Assembly: GCA_013397075.1 (NCBI GenBank)
Contig: VWZS01000638.1
Span: 2,554,417-2,618,416, forward strand
Reading direction: 5' to 3'
DNA length: 64,000 nt
Origin: Rhabdornis inornatus
Taxonomy: Eukaryota; Chordata; Aves; Passeriformes; Rhabdornithidae
In this document: positions 36,550 to 47,900 of the stretch, piece after piece
Numbering within the stretch: position 1 is the first letter of the stretch
Layout: every line of letters starts with the position of its first letter
Made by a program: the position numbers and the translations under genes
The notes under the pieces: model-generated
What the model was told of the DNA's origin: nothing
Database searches by the model: none
What the model saw: the letters and a program-made list of their open reading frames with translations, nothing else

Positions 36550-38894
36550 NNNNNNNNNNNNNNNNNNNNNNNNNNNNNNNNNNNNNNNNNNNNNNNNNNN
36601 NNNNNNNNNNNNNNNNNNNNNNNNNNNNNNNNNNNNNNNNNNNNNNNNNNNNNNNNNNNNNNNNNTGGCTGGTGCGTCCAGCTGGCTCCCTTATTTGTTC
36701 ATTGCTATTTTCAAAAGAGAGAAGATCTGGGAAGATGGTGCTGTTGTGCTCTTCCTCCCCCCGGCCCCGCAGAATAGGAAAGTATATGGAAACTGATAAG
36801 TGGACCTTCACCCTGTAATTATAATATGAGCATTTCTCAATCATTTTTCATCCTAGCTGCACTTGGCAAACATTGCCACCTGTTCCAGCACCTTTATCAA
36901 GTCTTTCAGATGCACTTGTGAGCTTTCAGCTCTTGAAAATACACAGTAAAATAATGGTTGGACTACTTCGAATTTCTGGGTCCCCATCTCTGTTACTGTT
37001 TTGACTTGATTTAACCAGAGCTTCAGTGGTGCCTTGGGTGGTGCTAGTCCTGACTTGGTCCTGCCTGTGAGTGTGAGTGATGCTGCCTTCTCTAGGGTGT
37101 ACATATGTGTGTATGCTTGTGGGGTGTGTTGCTGGTTTACCTGTTCAACTCTGCACTTCACACTCAGAGGAGAATGTGATTCTGCCATTCCTTACTCGGT
37201 TTATGTCAAATGATTATAAGTTAGGTTTTAGGTACTATGTCTATCTATCAGAGGCCTCTCTCATCCTTAAAGGATACACTATGTGAATTTGCTTGAGCAT
37301 TCAGTGCTCTTATTAGAACTGTCACATTTGCACACATGAATTCTCTCTCTTTAGCTGATTCCCACGCTGCTGTGACTGGAAGTTCTTTCTGTATACAACC
37401 AGTCTAGTTTCATACCACTGGGGTGATGCTTGTTCACATCCCATTTCTGTTTGCTGGGTAAAAGCACCAGTGCAAGCTTCAGAGAAGTTCAGACAAGGAT
37501 GCTGAGTCGATTATTAGTCCATTTGGGTTAGTTTCTAAGTGAATGTTGATGTGTCTGCCCTGTGGAACTTTTACCAGGGTACAAATGGGTAAATGTCAAA
37601 GAGACTAACTCTGACAGCAGTATTATTTTGAATTCAAAGTTTGTTTAAATGTGTCCTGTTGCATTAGAGGTAGATGTCTTAAACAGGTTTTGGCTTGTAG
37701 ATACATGAAGTATTTTCACTGACGGTCCAACCCCCTTGATAGTTAAACTTACTTATATGTTATACATAAAATATTTGGACTTGCATTTTTTGGTAAACTT
37801 TTGCATGCTCTTTAGAAATATTCCACAGATCTCCAAAGGCACAGTGCAGGTAAAAACCAACAATGCCACGTAAAACACATCATTAGTATAATGGAATTAT
37901 TACTGTTGCACTGATAGACCTCTCCAAACCCCTCCAATGCAGCTCTGAAAGGTCCAGTTGTCTTCTCACTTTCACCATTGTCAGTCAGGAATTACTCTGT
38001 GCAGTCTATGGTCTTAAAATAACAAAGAGCTGGTAATAAAAGTAAGAAATCAGATGTCTACTATTTATTTACTTCATTTAACATTCTTTACAAAGTGTGT
38101 CTAATAAAAATAAAATTATTTTATAAAGGGGAAGGAGAAGACTTACCGTTTTTATTCTGAATCCTTGAGCTTTTGAGGAAAATGCAACTCACAAGTTTAC
38201 CAAAAGATATGAAGACTGTAAATACAAATAAATTCTGTGGCATGCACAGCATGACTACATTTTTAATGCTAAAGTTATGACTATTCTGTAGTCAGTAATG
38301 TCAAAGCTAGAGGCACATAACATATAATTAACCTGTAACACTCTCTGTCATATCATATGACTAAGTATAATATTGTAGTGTACTTCATGGAACACATTAA
38401 ATGTGTTACGCCAATCCCCATTTTCTTACTCTGGTAAAATTCCTATTGTAGCCTAATTTGATTTTTCCTAAGCAGATGTATATATGGTGATAGTTCAGCT
38501 AATGATATTATCTTCTGTTGCATGGCTAGAATGACATCAGAGCTTTCAGCTCTATGGTCTGTGAGATCTAAACTAATAGATGTGATCTAGAATAACATTT
38601 CAGTCTGTGGTGCAGTACTCCAGAACACCAACATAACTCACAGAATTCAAATATTCTTTCCAGAGTATCAGACAGTGGCAGAAAGCTCTTCAATTGAGAA
38701 ATGGCAACTTCAGTTATCCAAGTAAACTGATATATATACATCCTCTTTAAACTACCTAGCTATTTTATGTGTTGACTATGGATTATAGTTATTTTTTATT
38801 TCTCGGCTTGCTGTTTTCCTTATGTTTTATTGTCTCATTTTACATATCCTTCTTTCATGGTATTTCCTGGAGTTTTTGAAGCTCAAAAATAGCT

Positions 38895-38930
<36 letters not shown>

Positions 38931-41900
38931 TGTGTTTTTGTGTTTTAAAAATATGCTCTTAAACATTAATTTCCTTTTTTTTTTTTGAGTTAAGGCATTT
39001 CCCTTCATTCTAATGATTCTTCGTTAAATTTTTTTAACTGCCTCCTCCTTTCCATATCTATTGTAGTAGCAATGACAGCACCTTAAATTATGGTACTCTT
39101 TGGAGGCTGTCAGTCTAGCATTAATTTAAACATATAGAGAAGCTGTTAGTCTGTGGAAAGCTTCCAATACAGTCAAGTTATGATGAAGGAGAACTTTCAC
39201 ACCAAATTCTAACAAATTTATTAACTTCAAGTTTGGTGCAATGCCCAGGAAGACGTGCCATTCTATTGGTTGGGTCAAATCGGTGTACAGAACTCCCACC
39301 TGATGAGCTGAAGAAATAATCAATGTGAAACAAATTGATAACATTCTGTCCTCAGTTACAATGGGGTATAAAGAGAATAAATTCATTGATGTTAGAATGT
39401 GCTTCCTTATTGCTGGCTGTTGGAGCACATCAGAAAGGAGCCTGCAGTAGAAAACTCATTCATAACAGTTGCATGTATGTGTGTGTAATTTGGAGGGGTT
39501 TTATTTGCTTTTTGTAACAATTCGATATGCAAGAAAATGTCATAGGGCATTGTTGATTTAAAAAACATAGGAAAATGTTTTGTAATCTGCTCAGAAGTCA
39601 GGTCCTGGCATTTTTTGTATCCATTTTATTTATGTCAGTGGTTGCCTCTCATGCTTTTTATGTTTTTCTGAAGCTTTTGCCTCTCCCCTTCACTCATGAT
39701 GAATTTTCCAGCACAGAGGAATATCCTCAGTGGCTATCAATGTCTCTCAACCATCTTTTGCATTAGGCCTGCATTTACTGAAATCCTGCAGTGTCGCCAA
39801 GAGAAGCTGCTGTTGTTCTGAAAGAGCGAAACCCACTCTCACCTAATGGAAGATGCTTTGGGATAAATTCTTCTTTTTGACCTGTGACTGTTTAAATGCT
39901 GTGGGTTTTTTTTTTTTTTTTGAGGGATCACAGCTCCACTGCTCTGGACAGAATGTTTTTCTTCTGTAATCACTGGGACTCAGAGCAACGTGTGGCTGAA
40001 TGGGCCACGTTTATTTGCAGGCTGTACTCTTTCTTTTCCTTCTGCAGCTCTAAAATGCCAAAATGCACCCATGGTCCTACTGTGTAAATGGTGTGAGCAG
40101 AGAGGTCATTCAGGACAATTCAGTATTGCCTATTTTTATGGACGTGGCTTCCTTCAGTCTCTTGCTGAGGTTAGGTTTGAAAAACCAAGCAAACAACAGC
40201 CTATCAAGACAAGGCTTGTTGAGTCAAGTGCTGCCTTTTTTTATGCCGAGCTCTTATAGTGGGAAAAAATGGACAAGCTTTATATATGTGAGCCTTTTCT
40301 CAAGTCATTTATAGAAACCATCATATCTATGAGAGCACTAAGCCTTGCTGCTGTGGAACAAGCTGTAGAGTGTTTGTGGATTGGTAGTAAACAAGATTCT
40401 TTGGCTGAACTTCTGGCAGAAGGAACTTGAGTAGCAATAAAATTGTGTTGCTCACTAAACATGCAAGAGTTAGACAAATATGTCAGTGAAGTAACAGGGT
40501 GAGGGTGAATGGATTGGACTTTGCAAATAAACACATCTGTATGAACTGAGATGGTTTTGGTTCCTTGAGAAATAATATCTACATGTAAGGAATGTTCAGG
40601 CTCCTAATGAAAAAAACTTTGAAGTTTTTACACAGAGATTTTTTTTATTGTATGCCTAGCTAAAATGATGTTCATTTACAAGCTCGGAAATCTTGCAGGA
40701 AGAAAACTCCTTTGTTAACTGGAAACACTCTCAGATCTATTGTCAGGTACCTTAGTGGTACTTGAGTGAATTTGAACCAAACACTTGTTTCACTTTTGCT
40801 AGTGAAAATGAGAAATAACCCCACTGAAACTAATGGAATCCCACCAGTGAAAGTGAGGATAAACTGGTTTGCTGTGCTTATAAAAAAGTAGAGAACAATG
40901 TCTTTTTAATATGTATTTTTAAACTTATTATAACAATTAGAACTGATCTCTTAAAAAGTGAATTTGTTTTTATCATGCTCGGTTCTTAAAGGTCTTGTGT
41001 GAAATGCATTTCAAAACACTACAGTGATTTTTCAGCAGTGGCACCCTTGCTAATATTCCAAGAAAACAAGTGCTGCCATGTGTGAACGTTAGCGGCATAT
41101 TTCCAAGCACAGGTTTGTATAGCTGTACACAAAGCCCAGGCTGATGGGTCTGAGTGACATCTCTCATCTCCAGAGTGAGAATGTATTTGTACCATAATTC
41201 ACTGAAGACAGGCATGGCACTGAAGTGCACCCAGTGATTGACTGGAACTTGAGTATCACCTCTGGGGAGTGTAGCAGTACTGTAGGCACACAATTCTTCT
41301 CACTTGGCTTGAGGTTTCAGTTTGTGTATTAAACACTACTTTTGCTGTGCTTCCTGCAAGCAAAACACATTTTTCAGATGGGCATCCAAGGTGCTTAGAC
41401 TCAGAAAAGTCTTGGCAAAGGCCTCAAAAAAGGGCCGTGAACCTTTTTAGAGAAACTGATTTTGATTGCATAGAGTTTAGGCTAAAAATAAGAAAGTCAT
41501 GGCCCTCGTGCAGAAGCAGCACAGCAAAGGAATAGTTTCTTCTGGAAAAAATAAGAAATCCTGCTAGCTTTAACTCGGCTTTTCAAAACACATGTTGTCT
41601 GAAGTGTTGCTGATGCCTGGGCTCTGCCTAGGTGTACAAGGTGCCCTGAAGGCTCTGGATGAACTAGCCTTGGTAGCAGAAAATGTCTCCCCACATTGGC
41701 AGAGATTGAGCTCACACAGCAATGCCAACCTCCCATCTGGAAAAGCAAGGCCCTGAGCTTATTGTAACTAGAGATACTCCTTTCAACTTAATTAAGGCTC
41801 TCTGCTGATGTGTGTAGCCATACTAAGATTTTGCTGAATCTGGAAGCAAGATTAACACAATAAATGTGTACAGTCTTATATGAGTCTAGTCTGTGTTGTT

Positions 41901-44900
41901 GCTGGGAAAAGGCGTAGTCAGGTCAGAGGAAATGGGAGTGATATTATGTTCAGGAATTGGTTGTAAAGGGTGATGTTTTCTGCCATTCAAGCAATCCATT
42001 CAAGTAGACGGAGCTGGAAAGCCTTGCAGGTCTATTTCTTCCTCTTGTTTTAAATAAGAACACAAAAAGCATATTCTTACACATCAAAGGGGAATGAAAG
42101 ATATTTGCTATAATGTATATTTTTCAGCAGCAGAAGAAATAAAAGTTTTCCAAAAAATGAAGTACCATGGGAGAAAAAAACACAACCTACCTCCAAACTC
42201 AAAAAATCCCTGGGATTGGCTACTTCAGTTTCTTCAGAGTGAGCTCAGATCACCTTTTCCAGCTAAGTACTAAGAGGAAAGGAGAAGGGAAAGGTTTTTC
42301 TAAATGTCTGCCCTCACTTCTGTAATTAATAGAAGGGATAATTTACTGGTTAATCAGCTGACTTATATACTAGCAAGAGCAACATAACATTAGTAACTTG
42401 GGAGAAACAAGAAAGAGTTTCTACTTGGGTAAATGTTTGTGTCCCACCAAGAAACATCTGAGTCACCAAAACAAAAAAGTCAGTCACTTATACCAGGCAG
42501 CCGGGTGGCAGCCTTTGTCTCTTCGGTGTTTTTTTTGTTAAACAGCAAGATGAATTAAGGGGTGGTCGATCTTGTTAGGTGTTGGAGCTTTGGATGGGTT
42601 GTGTCCCAATTTTATATTAGTTCTGTGTAGTCATTTTATGAAACTTTGTTTATCTGGCAGGAAGAACGAGGCAGCATTTTACACAGCCCTACAACTGCAT
42701 CAAATGGCAGAACAATCAGGCATTTGGGAGTAACTGCCTGGTTAGTTGTGCCAATTTTGTGGCAGACAAACCCACCAGAGGACTGAGCAAACAGAAGCAT
42801 ATAAAATTCAGAAAGATTATTTTTTTCTCATGTTGCTCCCATCTTGAGTGACTGCACCTGGGCACTGGTCCACAGCAGCATTATTTTCACACACTGAGAG
42901 TCTGGCCCAGATGTGATAGATTTAAGAGATAGTATGGATAATCATTGAGGATAAACTGAACAATCATGAGAAATGCGTTCTCTTACCATAGCAAGTTTTT
43001 GTTGCTATTTCTGTGTTGTTTAGGACAGAAAGACAGAAAAAAAATTACTGCACTGTTGGTTGGTTCAGAGGATTATGCCATTACCTTTTAAACATGTTTT
43101 GTTTTTTTTCCTAGGTGCTACAGGGACTACAAAAGATGTGTAAGTACTTACTCTTCTCTACTCTGCTCTACTCTTTTAAATATATAACCCTGGACATGTT
43201 TTCAGTCCTACTAGCCTTATACTAGATTTAGTCATACATGATTCATCTGGCTCCTAATGTATAATCAACACAACCAGATGTTTACTGTCTTTAGTGACAG
43301 CTTTCATCTCCACAAAACAACTCCCTGCCTTGTTTACTTTTCTACAGATTTATTTGCTTGTTGTTTCTCTAACAGAAATTTCTTTTCTCTGCTTCTGTTG
43401 AGACAGTTGTCTAGCAGAGGTGGCTATGTTACTTCAGACTGCTTTTCCCCACCATGTGCCAGTGCACCTTTTTCCAAAGGCCATGTAATTGTATGAAGCT
43501 GGCACATAAATTTCCACCAGGCCCAATGAGAGATTTAGAAAGCCACTGAGACAAATTTCCCCCTCTTTGCATGAGACCCACTAACCCATCCAACTTCCTT
43601 TTCAAAGTACCCACCTTCTCTAGGCATTCTCTGCATTAATGATAGTATCTTTCAGGTTGACACAGGGTAGCAGATGGCAGCCCTACCCATCCTGTTTTTC
43701 TCTAAATGTGCAAAGTCTTTTTTATAGCTATTCTTATCTGCTGATCCAAGAATGTACAGGAACAGCTTTATTCAGCCATAAATGTATTCTTCTGTCAAAG
43801 AAAACCATAAAGAACTCCTCCTGAGGACTTGCCTTCTCCTATTTCATGTAATTGGTATTTGCCACCAGGGTTTGTGACTGAGGAAAGATTGTTATGTTAT
43901 GCAATAGGAACATTCTTCTGTTTTATTTACTTCACTTAGAATAACTACTCTAATTAGATGGAGGAATCCTGGTATAGAAATGAGGCAGTCGAGTCAGATA
44001 AACAAGTGGAGGGAAGAGCTTAACAACAGGCTTGTCCTTGCTATTACAGAGCACAGCTGAGAACTAACAACAGGTGTCACTTTGCTTAACAACTCTGTTG
44101 CCACAGATACTCTTGAGATCTATGTTACCTCTGTAGTCTGTTTTCTGGGCTTGCAGTGCCAGACAATAAATAAATTACAGAAGGCAATCTTATAAGGAAA
44201 GCAGCCTGCAGCATCACTGCCCTCAGTACTTCTGTATTTACAAACACAGTGGTTTAATTTATATCAGGACCTTTTTTATTGTTCAGTTTAGATGATTTAA
44301 GGACTGACTTAGAACTGGATCTTTCTCTTTGCTCATCAGTAGTTTTAAATTTCAGAATTGCATGCACTGTTAAATTATGAATGTTATAGGTATCTTCCTG
44401 TGCTTAAAGATATGGGGATGTGTAGAACTGTGTTTATATGTGTGTAAGCATTTATAGAGCCAGGCTGCAGGAGTTAAAATGGGAGCATCCTACTTATTAG
44501 TGTGAGCTCATCTGTCATGTTTCAAGATAGTATTGACATAACTTAGGAAAAAATTAATTACTAGTGCAGTCTTCACCAAAGTGGAAGGGTCAATCCTGGA
44601 GCTATTACTCATTCAGATTAAGGATAGTGGAGCCAGCCAAACAACCCACATGAGTAATAGCATGGTTGAGCCTTCTCATCAGATGTTAGAAACACACATC
44701 TACTAAAGCGGAATGGCAGTGATGACCCAAAAGCCCTAATCAGGCATTCTAATATGTAACAGAAGATTTTTATGAAGGAAGTAAACTATCAGAACAATTA
44801 CTTTCATTTCATAGAAATGAGCAAAGCAATTTATATTAACTGATATTATAGATCCACAAAAGCTTTTTACATCTTCTTATTTTCATCAGCTAAAGCTTCT

Positions 44901-47900
44901 CTCACTTTTTTTTTTTTGGCTGTCAAATTTCAGTCATATCAGTTCTGATCCAGAAAAGCATTTAGGTGTGTCCATCCTTACATGCTTTTTGATACCAAAT
45001 CTTGTTATTCTAACTTGAGGTTTCTCATTTCTTGACTGTGATTCATTGCCAAAGCACCATGTCTCCTGTAATGAGCAGCCAGACGGAAGGGGAGAGGGCT
45101 GGATCCTGCTTTGAGCCCTCATGGGTGATTGCAGGGAAGCTGCTTTGCCCTCTTGGGGCTTGGAGTTTCCCCACCAATAAGATAGGGATGATGATATGAT
45201 CTTCCTCTGCAAAGGGCTCTTCCTCTCTGAGGACTGTGTGGTGATGAGAAGGACATGCTCTGAGAACGTGTGTGCCCTCTGTGCTCCAACTCAGAATCTG
45301 TCAGCCAGCTTCAGCCCATGCTCCTGCCCCACTAATACAGAAACAGTAATCACTGCTAATTGGAAAAGCTTAGCTGTAGGAGAGGTAAAGGATATGCTAG
45401 AAAGTAATGCAATGCCTGCAGTATTCAGTGTGGGGATAAGTCTGGGGGAGGATTAGTTACAGTAGGAAGGAAAGGACACAGCAGTTCAAGCCTGCTTCAA
45501 AATATTGAGAGGAAATGTATCAAATACAAACGAAAGGCCCTTGTTCCCAAGAAACACCAAGAATCTGAGGAGTAGTTGTCTGTCACTTGTTCAAAGTTCA
45601 ATGAATTATTTCTGGTGGGACTACTGAGCACAGCTAGAAAGAGTCTCTATAATGCTTAGCACGAACAGAGCCATAAAAGCTGATCTAAGAAAAATGTGGA
45701 TGGAATGAATTAGTGTGAATGCCTGTCATCTGACATTTAAAATAAGTGAGAAATTGCAGCTTCTTTACCATCAAATGGCCATAGGACTGATGTAAAAAGC
45801 TGACAGATGAACCAAGTGTGTTTTTTAGACTTTGGGTGACAGGAAGACTCTTGGGACAGACAAAACCTCACCAAAAGAAGCACTTATTCAGCTGAAAATA
45901 GAATGCCATTATGTGGATTTGCTATTAAATCTGCCCATTGGCTCCAGGATTCTGCCCACACTGCCTGCTGAAAACCGTGCTCTCGGTTCCTCTGCAGATG
46001 TCAACAGCGTCTGAGGCAGCGACACAGCAGCTGGTCAGCACGAAGCACCTTGGACTGCTAAGTTCCTTTTGCTGTCTATTCCTGGTGCAGAAAAGCTTGT
46101 CCTAGTCTGCTGTCCCTGGAGGACTGCTGGACTCCTGTGTCCATGTCTGTGAGTCCAGGAGACGTGGCAGTGGGAGCACTGCTGAAACCAAAGGAGCTTC
46201 TCTCCAATCTCAGTCCCATGTGGTTGAGTGTTGCTGTTGTAGCTTTGCTCCCCAGAGCCACCTGTGTTCACCCAGCCTGGGCACAGAAGCAGCACCTGCC
46301 TCAGTGGCTCAGCAGACACTAAACATGCAAAACTAGTGGGCACCTTTCAAAAGGGGGTCTTGAGCAACCATATGTGAAGGCAAGAGCTGTTTGAATAGGT
46401 GTAGTAAATAAACTGGGGCAGCATTCCTTCCTGAGACCCTAGAAAGGTGGGTAAAATGGCTTATTCCCTAAGTGCCATCACCCAAAATTTTCTTTCTTTT
46501 CCCTCTCACACTCCCATGTTCCTCCTATCTCTGCTCGCTCCCACTTTTCTGGCAGGGCTACAACAGTTTGCCCCCAATCATTGCCCAGTCCAAGAGCTGT
46601 CGTCTGTACAATCCCAGATTATTATTGCTGTCATGCATTTGAAGAAAAAGGTATTGCAAAATTACTGCTTTGATTTATAGCTAGTAAAAAGGAAAGGACG
46701 AAAGTGAAATGTTTAAAAACCCTCTTGTCTGCTTAATCATAGACCTGGATAATTTGTTTTGTTGAGAGAATTACAGTCATGGTCTGTGATGCCGTATTAC
46801 AAACCATTTCTGGAACAGAAGAAAATGGCCCTGTTTCCTACTAGAATATTTTTCTTCTTTAAAAAAAACCCCATTGACATTAATTTCCTGTTGGACAATA
46901 TTGATTATTATTCTTACAAGTCCATTTCAGAGGCTTCAAGCTGTGCATGAAGTTGTTGGTGCTTTTAAAGGACTGTTTTCTCTGGACAATTGTTAATCTG
47001 GATTATAGAAAATGTGTCCAATTGTATGAGAAAATCAATCCTGTGACACATTCGTTTGGTTCAACAGAAATGATTGTTTGTGATCTTTTAGGACCCAAAG
47101 TCCCTTTCTTAAAGTAGAATATTTTTTTTCCCTAAAAATACATCCTCATTTCCACCCACTGATATACACAGGCTTTCAATTTTCTTCAGGAGAAACTGGC
47201 CCACACTAGGACAGAGCAGCTTCACAGTTCTCAAGAAAAAATGTCTCTGCGTTTTCTGGCTCTGTGTGTGAGGGCTGTAAGATGATTTAGGTCACAGAAA
47301 TGGGAAATGCCTTCTGAAATGGCTCTAGTTCCTCCAGGAAGGGATGGCAGGAGGGCCAGGGAATGAGAAGTTTATTGAGCAGTCTTTCTTGAGTGGTAAG
47401 ACATAGACAAAGACAGCTGACGAAGAGTGCTATGCCCTGCATAAATATAATTTAGCAAAATTGCAGAATAATAAGATTTACCCCAAGCCTCTGCTATTAA
47501 AAGGACCTGTGTGCCCTTGTTCACTGTGGTGATGTAGAAAGGATAGTTGGTAATGTTCTGCCCCTTAGAAGAAGGTAGATGTCAGAAAATTTCCAAGTCG
47601 TAGCAGTATTTTTAAGGCATTTGCTCCCCTCCCAGGAGGTTTAAGGGCATTTTCTTGCACTGAAGACTGCATCTTGCTATGAGCCCTCTGCTCTTCAGGC
47701 CAAAATTGCATTGACTTCAGGGCTCTGTAAGGGTATAGAGCCCCAACAGTTAAACAGTAGGCACATCAACCTTTTAGAATAAATAAATTGGTTGCAGACC
47801 AAGCTAAAGTGCAGCTGCTGCCCCATTCATATCCAGCCATGGAAATAGAGATTAAAATCCAAATATTTAATCAAAGGTGGGTGAATGATTTGTCTGAAGA

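Larger units (their letters stand above)
37356..43114 (+). other. C12orf75: OCC1 intron 1 (unique part)
   Basis: About 5.8 kb of AT-rich intron up to the acceptor CCTAG at 43110-43114. It contains a 33-base poly(T) at 38897-38929 and a shorter one at 39906-39921. Open frames are short and unsupported. No other gene is visible. Confidence 0.85.

Noticed and set aside
36251..36844. Open frames running through the N gap
   Set aside because: They exist only because Ns are not counted as stops, and they join unrelated pieces of a misassembled locus.
35669..37355. A genuine recent tandem duplication of intron 1
   Set aside because: The copies show no difference I can see and are bounded by Ns, and each lacks a different necessary part of the locus; a misassembly explains all three facts.
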